Shown here piece after piece: positions 54,844-62,944 of a DNA stretch of 64,000 bases. A program made the translations under genes and the position numbers. Source of the stretch: Bacteroidia bacterium (GTDB lineage: Bacteria; Bacteroidota; Ignavibacteria; UBA10030). How positions within the stretch are numbered: position 1 is the stretch's first letter; every line of letters starts with the position of its first letter. The DNA lies in contig BQML01000014.1 of the NCBI GenBank assembly GCA_022180565.1, forward strand, positions 62,001 through 126,000. Direction: 5' to 3'. The notes under the pieces were generated by a model. That model was not told where the DNA came from. It worked only from the letters and a program-made list of their open reading frames with translations, and searched no databases.

Positions 54844-55605
54844 ATGCCCGTGCATGGAACAATGAGAGGGAAATCGCACGTTAGCATGAAGCCCACTTTC
54901 CAATCCCGCGATCCACTTGAACGGTATATTCCTCTGGGCTTCAAACTTGCTGCCTATCTCCTTCTCGTTGTTTATCTTGTGCAGGCGGCTGAAGTATTCT
55001 ATGAGTACGCACCGGGGCAACAGTGGCCTTTTTTCCTGCGTGCCATCCGAAACGGAATCTTCCTGTTCATTCATGAGGGGGGTCATGCTTTGTTCTTCCT
55101 GTTCGGAAGAACGTTGACTCTTCTGGGTGGATCGTTCTGGCAGATTGCGTTTCCTCTTCTCTCGTTCATCATTGCTGTTCGCAAGGGATCTCACTTCGTT
55201 GCGCCATTCGCTCTCTTCTGGGTCGGCACAAACATGATGGATGTGAGCCTCTACATGCGCGACGCGCCCGTGCGGCAACTCCCCCTGTTGGGAGGACACA
55301 AGGCCGGACATGACTGGTGGAATCTTTTCAGGCAGTGGGATATGTTGGATGCGGCAGGGATGTGGGCGGATGTGTTTTATTTCGGAGGATTCCTGATCGC
55401 GATCGGCGCGATTGGATGGGGAACCTATCTCTCGGTCGAGCGGTTTCTCAATCCCCTTCCGTTCAGGATCAACGACGAAGAAGCAGATGTTCCACGGCCC
55501 GCCTTCAACGCTCAGCCGCCTGTTCAGCTTCCACGTGAGCCGGCAAAGTCTCCGTCATTGCAGAAGCCGGATACTTCGGAAAACTCCTTCGACGGCCTGA
55601 TGTGA
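54844..55605 (+). CDS. Membrane protein with HEGGH motif (M50-like)
   Basis: A 253-residue protein with about five hydrophobic segments. FIHEGGHALFF (H77, E78, H81) near a membrane helix, plus GHDWWNL at about residue 156, fit the HExxH and Asp zinc ligands of M50-type intramembrane peptidases. The C-terminal 50 residues are proline-rich and soluble. Family assignment is tentative. Confidence 0.6.
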   Translation: MPVHGTMRGKSHVSMKPTFQSRDPLERYIPLGFKLAAYLLLVVYLVQAAEVFYEYAPGQQWPFFLRAIRNGIFLFIHEGGHALFFLFGRTLTLLGGSFWQIAFPLLSFIIAVRKGSHFVAPFALFWVGTNMMDVSLYMRDAPVRQLPLLGGHKAGHDWWNLFRQWDMLDAAGMWADVFYFGGFLIAIGAIGWGTYLSVERFLNPLPFRINDEEADVPRPAFNAQPPVQLPREPAKSPSLQKPDTSENSFDGLM

Positions 55606-55659
55606 ACCGGATGAATCATCACGGTTTCTTATTTTTTCCAATTTCCAACGATTCCTCCT

Positions 55660-56451
55660 ATGAAAACATCCTTGGTCTCTGTTTCTGTTCTGCTCCTTCT
55701 CTGCGCCTGTGCCCGACAACAGTCCTCGCCCTGGGAAGGCACGATCATTGATCTCTCCCATCCGTACGACAGCACAACAATCTACTGGCCTACCGAGAAA
55801 GGGTTCGTGCTCGAGCGCGGTCCCGCCGGTATCACGTCCGGCGGCTACTATTACTCCGCCAACCGATTCTGGTCACCCGAGCATGGCGGCACACACATCG
55901 ATGCGCCGATCCATTTCTTTGAAGGAAGGAACACCGTGGATCAGATCCCGGTGGAGCAGTTGATTGGTCCCGGCATCGTCATCGATGTGACGGAACAATG
56001 TGCGCAGGACAGGGATTACCGAATCGATGTGGATGATTTCACACACTGGGAGGCACGGCACGGGAGAATTCCAGACGGAGCCATCGTTCTGCTCAGGACC
56101 GGATTTGGAGCTTACTGGCCCGACCGCAAGCGGTATATGGGAACGGACCGGCGGGGTCCGGAGGGAGTGGCGGAACTGCACTTTCCGGGGCTTCATCCCG
56201 ACGCGGCAGTCTGGATCGCAGCAGAGCGGAAGATCAGGCTCATTGGCATTGATACGCCGAGCATCGACCACGGGCCGTCAACGCTTTTTGAGAGTCATGT
56301 AGCACTGTTTGAAAAGAACATTCCCGCCCTGGAAAACGTCGCCAATCTCAGCCGATTGCCGACAAAGAATTTCACCGTAATCGCCCTGCCCATGAAAATT
56401 GCAGGCGGAAGCGGCGGACCGGTGCGTATGGTAGCTGTTGTACAGGGATAA
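55660..56451 (+). CDS. Cyclase-family lipoprotein (kynurenine formamidase-like fold)
   Basis: A 263-residue protein with a lipobox (LLLCACARQ). The cyclase signature is HGGTHIDAPIHF, plus DVTEQ and a conserved TGFGAYWP; the second metal-site residue lies in IGIDTPSIDHG. Members hydrolyse amides or cyclise small acids with manganese or zinc. It is anchored at the envelope. Its stop is 2 bp before the first operator copy of the polymerase locus. Confidence 0.85.
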   Translation: MKTSLVSVSVLLLLCACARQQSSPWEGTIIDLSHPYDSTTIYWPTEKGFVLERGPAGITSGGYYYSANRFWSPEHGGTHIDAPIHFFEGRNTVDQIPVEQLIGPGIVIDVTEQCAQDRDYRIDVDDFTHWEARHGRIPDGAIVLLRTGFGAYWPDRKRYMGTDRRGPEGVAELHFPGLHPDAAVWIAAERKIRLIGIDTPSIDHGPSTLFESHVALFEKNIPALENVANLSRLPTKNFTVIALPMKIAGGSGGPVRMVAVVQG

Positions 56452-56452
56452 G

Positions 56453-56504
56453 CGACAAAAATGTTAATCAAGGTCTTGACAATACGACAAAAATGTCGTA
56501 GTAC
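56453..56504 (+). promoter_or_regulatory. Promoter and operator of the PolB-type cassette
   Basis: TTGACA (56476-56481), 17 bp, TAGTAC (56499-56504, weak). The 18-bp perfect palindrome TACGACAAAAATGTCGTA (56483-56500) lies in the spacer. The core CGACAAAAATGT occurs again at 56453-56464, exactly 32 bp upstream, about three helical turns. This layout suggests cooperative repression, for example by a LexA-like protein. Confidence 0.68.
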
Positions 56505-56534
56505 ATCCTCCGGAGACAATCTGGAGGATACACG

Positions 56535-57347
56535 GTGGCCGCCCCCGCCGAAACAGTTCCCTCGTCGTTCCTGACCAAACAGTTCCCTCTTCCACCCGGC
56601 AGGCTCTACGCTCTGCACGGCGGCGAAGATGCGCTCCATCTTGCCCACAGCGTCGCTTCCTCTACGCTCCAGCGCGGCATGCGTGTTGCCGTCGTCGACG
56701 GAGGCAACTGGTTCAATGTTCATGCTCTGATCCACGCCGCCCGACGGGCCGGCCGTTCCCCCGACCGCTTCCTCAACAATCTGTTTCTCTCACGCAGCTT
56801 CACGTGCTATCAGATGGAACAGGCCGTGGTCCACCTCCTGCCGGCGTTTCTGAAATCCATCGGCTCCCGCTCCGCCATGATCCTTGGACTGCTCGATACG
56901 CTGTATGACGAACAGGCGCCCGTGCGCGAAGTCCGGCAAATCCTCCTGCGCGTCATCACGGCTCTGCAGGCAATGAAGACGGACGGCGTTTCGGTGCTCG
57001 TCGCTTCGCTGGACCGCACAGTGTATCCGGAGCATCGCAATCGGTTTGTCGAGACCCTTTTTCGGGGAATGGATGTCGTTTACCGCCTGTCGTACGATCG
57101 GCACGAACACCCGCTCCTCCTCCGCGACACGTTCCACGGTTGCGGGCAGACATCCTCCAGGCTCCCGCACTGCCATGATCATGCAAACAAGACAGGCAGA
57201 CAACCTCCCTCCCCCTGTACACCATCACCAGATCATTCCCTGTCACAAGGAGACCCTCATGGGACGTACCGTACCGACTTTTACCAATATCATCGACAGC
57301 GAGCTGGCCGGTTGGTCCAAGTACCGTCGCGGCCTTCCGCGCGATGA
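56535..57347 (+). CDS. RecA-fold-like protein without a recognisable Walker A
   Basis: A 270-residue protein starting with GTG after GGAGGA. Residues 20-205 resemble RecA/RadA-type ATPases or the SulA/ImuA group: LYALHGGEDALHLAHSVAS is in the place of the P-loop but lacks GKT, and SAMILGLLDTLYDE stands in the Walker B place. The last 65 residues are Ser/Pro/Gln-rich and overlap the next gene by 89 bp. First gene of the cassette. I infer an accessory to the polymerase. Confidence 0.62.
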   Translation: MAAPAETVPSSFLTKQFPLPPGRLYALHGGEDALHLAHSVASSTLQRGMRVAVVDGGNWFNVHALIHAARRAGRSPDRFLNNLFLSRSFTCYQMEQAVVHLLPAFLKSIGSRSAMILGLLDTLYDEQAPVREVRQILLRVITALQAMKTDGVSVLVASLDRTVYPEHRNRFVETLFRGMDVVYRLSYDRHEHPLLLRDTFHGCGQTSSRLPHCHDHANKTGRQPPSPCTPSPDHSLSQGDPHGTYRTDFYQYHRQRAGRLVQVPSRPSAR

Positions 57348-57552
57348 CCAGGAACTCTTCGACGAAATTTTCCGGGCCGCCAAGCGCCGCCTTGCGTCGA
57401 ACTTCTACGCTATGCGCACCATTCCCTTCGAAAGCATCATCATGTCGATCGTCATCGAGCAGGGAAAACACATCGCCGAATTGAAACAAAGGATGGAGCA
57501 ACTGCAGAAGAAAGCACTGCCGGTGGGGAATGGGGAAATTGTAGAGGAGTAG
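57259..57552 (+). CDS. Small helical protein of the PolB cassette
   Basis: A 97-residue protein starting MGRTVPTFTNIIDSELAGW. It is nearly all helical, with a leucine-rich coiled coil at the C-terminus (QGKHIAELKQRMEQLQKK). An AAGGAGA site precedes the ATG inside the 3' end of the RecA-like gene. Family unrecognised, role probably protein-protein interaction within the cassette. Confidence 0.68.
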   Translation: MGRTVPTFTNIIDSELAGWSKYRRGLPRDDQELFDEIFRAAKRRLASNFYAMRTIPFESIIMSIVIEQGKHIAELKQRMEQLQKKALPVGNGEIVEE

Positions 57553-57640
57553 TTTCTGCTTTCAGGTTCAAGGATTGTTTTCTTCCCGCCCGCGCTCCTT
57601 GAGGATAGGGTCGCGGGTGTCCTTTGAGTTTTGAATTTCT

Positions 57641-59995
57641 ATGACCGCCTGGCTCTTCGACTGTTACCCTTCTGACACCGGCATCACCGTGTGGCTGGTG
57701 GACCGCGACGGCGCGAAGTATCGCTGTCATCATCCGTTCCGGCCGTCATTCTATCTTCATCTGCCGGAATCGGATCGAAAGCGGCTGACAACCCTGGCGG
57801 CACGCTGTCCGGCACAGGTTTCCTTTGCCATGACCGAACAGCGCGAGATCTATTCGGGCGATGTTTGGGCCGTTGTCCGCATGACCGTTCATCAACCGAA
57901 TCGATTTCAAGCGGTTGTGCGGTATTTTGAACAATTTTTCCCCCACTTCGCGTTCTTTCATTCGGACATTCTCCCGCAGCAGCTCTTCCTGTATGATACA
58001 GGCCTGTTCCCGCTTGCTCGGGGCGAGTACGATATCGACCGCACGGGCACGCTTGTCGGCTGGACGATTCAGGATTCCTGCGCCGCCATTGCCTACGAAA
58101 CACCGCCGCTGTCCGTTTTACATCTCCGCGACGCGCGCGATTTTGTTCCTCCGAAGTACCGCAAGAACCTTCAATTGGAGGTACTGTACGACGGCAGGAC
58201 GTACGCCCTGGAGCAGGATTCCCCGGCCGAGGTACTGCAGACGCTCAACTGGCATCTTCACCGCTGCGATCCGGACATTCTTCTGACCGACTATGGAGAC
58301 TCCATGTTGCTCCCACAACTGACCGCCTGGGCAGCGCGCACCAACGTACCGTTACTGCTGAACCGCGACGATACTGCGGGATACCGCACCACACGCGCTT
58401 CAAGTTTCTTCCAGTACGGAAAGATCGTGCACAAGGATGGCGCCTTTGAGCTGGCCGGACGGTGGCACATCGATCTGGAAAACTCGTTCACCATGACCGA
58501 GGCCGACCTCGACGGCGTGTTTGAGCTTGCCCGTCTCACACAGATTCCCGTCCAGCGCCAGTCCCGCGCCAGCATCGGTACGTCGATGTCCTCCATGCAG
58601 CTCTCCTGGGCCTATCGCAACGGATACCTGATCCCATCGAAGAAACGCGAACCCGAAGGATTTAAGTCTGCCGCGACGCTCCTCCTGGCCGACCGCGGCG
58701 GGCTGATTTTTAATCCGCCCCTGGGTTATCACGAGGACGTGGCCGAACTCGATTTTGTCTCCATGTACCCCACGATCATGGTGGAAAAGAATGTTTCACC
58801 TGAAACGGTCAATTGTCGCTGCTGTAAAAACGACGCGGTTCCCGAGCTCGGCTACACGATCTGCGAGCGACGGGAAGGCATCGTGCCTGCCACCCTCAGG
58901 GCGGTCGTGCAGAAGCGAGCCCGCTATAAAAAACTCAAAAAGCAGTACAAGGGAAAGGACGAACGGCTGTACCGCATCTACGATCACCGGCAGAACGCGC
59001 TGAAATGGATGCTGGTAAGCTGTTTTGGCTACCTGGGCTACAAGAACGCGCGGTTCGGCAAAATCGAGGCACACGAGTCCGTCAACGCCTTTTCCCGCGA
59101 TGCCATTCTTACCGCAAAGGAAATCGCCGAGGAGCGCGGGTTCCGCATGCTCCATGCCATTATCGATTGCGTCTGGCTCAAGAAAGCAGGGGCGAACGAG
59201 CAGGAGTACGAGCTCCTGTGCCGCGAAATCGCCTCACGAACCGGCATCGATATTTCGCTCGAGGGCATTTATTCCTGGATTCTCTTTCCTGCCTCCAAGC
59301 TCGACCCCGCTATCACCACGGCCAACCGATACGCCGGCTGGTACCATCATGGCGACCTGAAGGTGCGCGGATTGGAAGCAAGGCGCAGGGATACGCCGAA
59401 GTTCATCAAGACCATGCAGACGTCCATGCTCGAGGCACTGTCCGACGCCCGCTCTGTGGCCGACGTGCAAGACCGCGTGCCGCGCCTCCTCGACATCGTA
59501 CGCGCCCACGTGGCCCTCTTGCAGAGCGGACGTGCTAATCCCATGGAACTCGTGTTGCGTAGGCATGTGAGCAAGGAAGCGGATGAATACACAAACAACA
59601 ACCTCAGTGCCGTTGTGTCGAGGCTTGTCACCGACATGGGAGTACGCCTGGCACCGGGCGAATCGATCGAGTTTATCATTCTGGACCAGTCCGGAAAACG
59701 CAGGCCTGAAAAAGCAAAGCCGCTGGCGCTGTACGCGTTCGAAGACGGGTACGACATCGAACAGTACATCGAGCTGACACTGCGAGCCGCGGAAACTCTC
59801 CTGTCACCGTTCGGCTATACGAAGGAACGGTTGAAGGAATACTTCGGGCTCGCGCAGTCGCGGACGCGAAAAAAGAAAAGCACACCGCTGTTGCAGGAAG
59901 AGATCAAGTTTCCTGCCCGTGGATCCACACATTCAAAACCCGACCTTCGATCTTGCTTCTACCCATGGGGAAACACGTCCGACACCGAACGTTGA
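57641..59995 (+). CDS. Divergent family-B DNA polymerase (PolB2-like), motifs altered
   Basis: A 784-residue family-B polymerase. Motif A is intact (D371 in LDFVSMYPTIM). Motif B, RQNALKWMLVSCFGYLG (450-466), has Val where the Asn of KxxxNSxYG should be. Motif C, HAIIDCVWLKK (505-515), keeps D509 but has V511 in place of the second Asp of DTD. The exonuclease region (about 175-260) has lost the Exo I and Exo II acidic residues, so no proofreading is expected. The archaeal PolB2/Dpo2 group shows similar changes. Confidence 0.82.
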   Translation: MTAWLFDCYPSDTGITVWLVDRDGAKYRCHHPFRPSFYLHLPESDRKRLTTLAARCPAQVSFAMTEQREIYSGDVWAVVRMTVHQPNRFQAVVRYFEQFFPHFAFFHSDILPQQLFLYDTGLFPLARGEYDIDRTGTLVGWTIQDSCAAIAYETPPLSVLHLRDARDFVPPKYRKNLQLEVLYDGRTYALEQDSPAEVLQTLNWHLHRCDPDILLTDYGDSMLLPQLTAWAARTNVPLLLNRDDTAGYRTTRASSFFQYGKIVHKDGAFELAGRWHIDLENSFTMTEADLDGVFELARLTQIPVQRQSRASIGTSMSSMQLSWAYRNGYLIPSKKREPEGFKSAATLLLADRGGLIFNPPLGYHEDVAELDFVSMYPTIMVEKNVSPETVNCRCCKNDAVPELGYTICERREGIVPATLRAVVQKRARYKKLKKQYKGKDERLYRIYDHRQNALKWMLVSCFGYLGYKNARFGKIEAHESVNAFSRDAILTAKEIAEERGFRMLHAIIDCVWLKKAGANEQEYELLCREIASRTGIDISLEGIYSWILFPASKLDPAITTANRYAGWYHHGDLKVRGLEARRRDTPKFIKTMQTSMLEALSDARSVADVQDRVPRLLDIVRAHVALLQSGRANPMELVLRRHVSKEADEYTNNNLSAVVSRLVTDMGVRLAPGESIEFIILDQSGKRRPEKAKPLALYAFEDGYDIEQYIELTLRAAETLLSPFGYTKERLKEYFGLAQSRTRKKKSTPLLQEEIKFPARGSTHSKPDLRSCFYPWGNTSDTER

Positions 59996-60023
59996 ATGGA
60001 GAATGTCAAAGAAAAAATGATCC

Positions 60024-61103
60024 ATGTCCGTCAAACCTTTCATCGGCCGGGGAGCGGGATTTAATCCTCCGAATCGCTTCGAATCCCTCCGCATCGAACG
60101 CCCTCCCGCGGAGCTGGAGGAATATTTCGACGTGCCGGAGGCGGGGCAAAAGATCCCCACGCGCGTCTATCTTGACCGCTCAAAGTCCCTCCTCTCCAAG
60201 AATGACAGCCCGGATCTTGGTTTCACCTTCAGTCTGAATCCTTACAGAGGATGTGAACACGGATGTGTCTACTGTTACGCGCGTCCATCTCACGAATATC
60301 TCGGCTTTTCTGCCGGTCTCGATTTCGAAACAAAGATCGTCGTCAAGCCCGATGCTCCGCGCCTGCTCGAAGAAACATTCCGCTCACCCTCTTGGAAACC
60401 CGAGGCCGTCGTCTTTTCGGGCAACACGGATTGCTACCAACCGCTCGAGCGGACCCTTGGGCTCACACGCCGCTGCCTTGAGGTCTTTGCCCGCTACCGC
60501 CATCCCGTATCCTTGATTACCAAGAATGCACTCATTCAAAGGGACATCGACATCCTCTGCGAACTCGCGGCCCGCAATCTGGTTTTCGTGATCATCACGA
60601 TCACGACATTGGATCAGACCCTTGTGAAAATCATGGAGCCCCGCACCTCTGCACCCCACAGACGCCTGGAGACCGTGGCGTTTCTTGCTTCCCACGGTAT
60701 TCCTGTCGGCGTAAACGTGGCTCCGGTCATCCCCGGACTCACTGAGCAGGAAATCCCCACCATTCTGAAGGAAGCCGCCGCGAGGGGGGCACGCTCTGCC
60801 GGATATACGATTGTGAGACTTTCGCACGGATTGAGGGACTTGTTTCGGGAGTGGCTGGAACGGGAACTCCCTGGACGCGCAAGGCGTGTTCTTGCTCGCC
60901 TGAGGGATGTTCGCGACGGCGCGCTCTCGGATTCAACATTCGGCTCGAGAATGACCGGGACGGGCGAATACGCTGCAACCATCCGCAACCTTTTCGAAGT
61001 GAACAGCGCAAAATATGGCCTCAACCGGAGACCACTTCACCTTTCAACCGACGAGTTTATTTCCCCGCACGCCGCCCAGATTCCTCTCTTTCAGAGGGGC
61101 TGA
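60024..61103 (+). CDS. SPL-like radical SAM protein (PA0069/Rv2578c family)
   Basis: A 359-residue radical SAM enzyme with GCEHGCVYCYAR (CxxxCxxC), ARPSHEYLGFSAGLDFE and FSGNTDCYQPLE, the PA0069 family landmarks, related to spore photoproduct lyase. It begins 28 bp after the polymerase, suggesting the same transcript. SPL relatives repair DNA photoproducts; for this family the substrate is unknown. Confidence 0.9.
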   Translation: MSVKPFIGRGAGFNPPNRFESLRIERPPAELEEYFDVPEAGQKIPTRVYLDRSKSLLSKNDSPDLGFTFSLNPYRGCEHGCVYCYARPSHEYLGFSAGLDFETKIVVKPDAPRLLEETFRSPSWKPEAVVFSGNTDCYQPLERTLGLTRRCLEVFARYRHPVSLITKNALIQRDIDILCELAARNLVFVIITITTLDQTLVKIMEPRTSAPHRRLETVAFLASHGIPVGVNVAPVIPGLTEQEIPTILKEAAARGARSAGYTIVRLSHGLRDLFREWLERELPGRARRVLARLRDVRDGALSDSTFGSRMTGTGEYAATIRNLFEVNSAKYGLNRRPLHLSTDEFISPHAAQIPLFQRG

Positions 61104-61237
61104 ACTGGAACTCTCCTTCAGGTTGATGCGTCTCTATTGACAAAATAGCCACTTTTTTTTACCATGAGGTCCGCCAATCGTCGGCGCTGTGCTGCTGCAT
61201 CCCCTGCACCGATTCAAAACCCCAAAGCATTAACCCG

Positions 61238-62200
61238 ATGGCCATTGCAGTCCGAAATCTTGTGAAGCAGTATGGCCGTGAAAAGGCGGTCAACGACATT
61301 TCGTTCGATGTCCGGACGGGGGAGATTCTCGGGTTTCTCGGTCCCAACGGAGCCGGCAAAACCACGACGATGAAGATCGTCACGTGTTACATGCCCCAGT
61401 CATCGGGAACCGTCGAAGTGGACGGTCTGGATACACGTACCTCTTCACACGAAGTCAGGCGCAAGATCGGTTACCTGCCGGAGTTGAACCCGCTGTACCT
61501 TGATATGAATGTGCTGGAGTACCTTGAATACTGCGCCCGCCTTCATGGGCTTCGGAGCGACAGATTACGGCAGCGCCAGCGGGAAATGATCGACGTGTGC
61601 GGCCTCGGCGACGTCCGACACAAGGACATCGGGGAACTGTCCAAGGGATACCGCCAGCGTGTGGGCCTTGCTCAGGCCATGATCCACGATCCGGAGGTCC
61701 TCATCCTCGACGAGCCTACCAGCGGCCTCGATCCAAACCAAATCGTCGAAATCCGGAATCTGATCAGACGGCTCGGGAGCGCCAAAACCGTCATTCTTTC
61801 CACCCACATCCTCTCGGAAGTGCAAGCCACCTGCGATCGTGTGATCATCATTCATGAAGGCTCGATCGTGGCCAATGGAACTCCTGATGAGCTCCAGAAG
61901 AGTTTCCAGGGATCGGAAACGCTCTCTGTTGAGATCAAGGCTCCGGTTGCCAACGTCATGACCGACCTCTTTCCAAAGATTCAGTCGCTCCAGAATGTCG
62001 AAACCGTCGATTTTCGAGGATCCGAGGGATCCGCTCACAGGTTTCTCCTCCACACCGCCAAGGGATCCGACATTCGCGAGGAACTTTTCCGAAAATCCGT
62101 CTCCGAAGGATGGATTCTCCTCGAACTCAGCCGCAAAGCAACCAGTCTCGAAGAAGTCTTTCATAAGCTCACGCGCTCTGAAACCGTTCAGCCGTCATGA
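61238..62200 (+). CDS. gldA: GldA-like ABC transporter ATPase
   Basis: A 320-residue ABC ATPase: Walker A GPNGAGKT, signature LSKGYRQRVGLAQAM and Walker B VLILDEPTSGLDPNQ. The C-terminal 80 residues are the accessory part of gliding-type ABC-2 systems. It precedes a permease (overlapping stop/start) and a GldG-like gene, so the three form an ABC exporter; gliding or lipid/peptide export are both possible. Confidence 0.9.
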   Translation: MAIAVRNLVKQYGREKAVNDISFDVRTGEILGFLGPNGAGKTTTMKIVTCYMPQSSGTVEVDGLDTRTSSHEVRRKIGYLPELNPLYLDMNVLEYLEYCARLHGLRSDRLRQRQREMIDVCGLGDVRHKDIGELSKGYRQRVGLAQAMIHDPEVLILDEPTSGLDPNQIVEIRNLIRRLGSAKTVILSTHILSEVQATCDRVIIIHEGSIVANGTPDELQKSFQGSETLSVEIKAPVANVMTDLFPKIQSLQNVETVDFRGSEGSAHRFLLHTAKGSDIREELFRKSVSEGWILLELSRKATSLEEVFHKLTRSETVQPS

Positions 62201-62940
62201 TGATCAATACGCTCCAGAAGCTCCGTCTGCGCTTTCAGAACGTCGGCCCCATCTACGTGAAGGAACTTCGCTCGTACTTCAATTCCGCCGTTGCCTATGT
62301 GGTCATTATCGTATTCTTGGCGTTCCTGGGATGGTTCTATGCCAGCAATATCTTTCTGATCAACATCGCTTCTTTGAGGGAAATGTTTGAAACCGCCCGG
62401 TGGGTGTTGTTGTTCATCATACCCGCTATCACGATGCGGCTTCTGGCGGAGGAAAAGAAGTCGGGAACGATCGAATTATTGACCACAAAACCGGTCCATG
62501 ACGACGAGATTGTAATCGGAAAATTCCTCGCCGCATGGAGCCTTGTTGCGTTTGCCCTCCTGCCGACCCTCGTGTACTATGTGACGGTATCCTCGTTCGG
62601 TGACATCGACAACGGACCGGTCATCGGAGGATACCTCGGACTTCTCCTCATGGCCGGTGTGTACGTGTCCATTGGACTCTTCGCCTCGAGCATTACAGAG
62701 AATCAGATCGTTGCTTTTATCCTTGGAATATTCCTGATCGTGGGCTTTTTTGTTCTCGACAAGATTCTGCTGTTTGTCCCCTCGGGACTTGTGAGCCTCT
62801 TCGAGTATCTGGGGACGGATTATCATTTTTTGAACATGGCCCGGGGCGTCATTGATTCGCGCGACGTTGTCTATTTCCTGAGCATTCTCGGGACGATGCT
62901 CTGGCTCACGATGGTCACCCTCGGACGCCGGAAGTGGTAA
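62197..62940 (+). CDS. gldF: ABC-2 permease (GldF-like)
   Basis: A 247-residue membrane protein with six helices: YVKELRSYFNSAVAYVVIIVFLAFLGW, the MRLLAEEKKSGTIELLTTKPV loop typical of ABC-2 permeases, then YVSIGLFASSITENQIVAFILGIF. Its start overlaps gldA by 4 bp. Confidence 0.9.
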   Translation: MMINTLQKLRLRFQNVGPIYVKELRSYFNSAVAYVVIIVFLAFLGWFYASNIFLINIASLREMFETARWVLLFIIPAITMRLLAEEKKSGTIELLTTKPVHDDEIVIGKFLAAWSLVAFALLPTLVYYVTVSSFGDIDNGPVIGGYLGLLLMAGVYVSIGLFASSITENQIVAFILGIFLIVGFFVLDKILLFVPSGLVSLFEYLGTDYHFLNMARGVIDSRDVVYFLSILGTMLWLTMVTLGRRKW

Positions 62941-62944
62941 AACC

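Noticed and set aside
61138-61175. TTGACA-17-TTACCA before gldA as a promoter
   Set aside because: The -10 is poor and the distance to the ATG is long; not strong enough to list.
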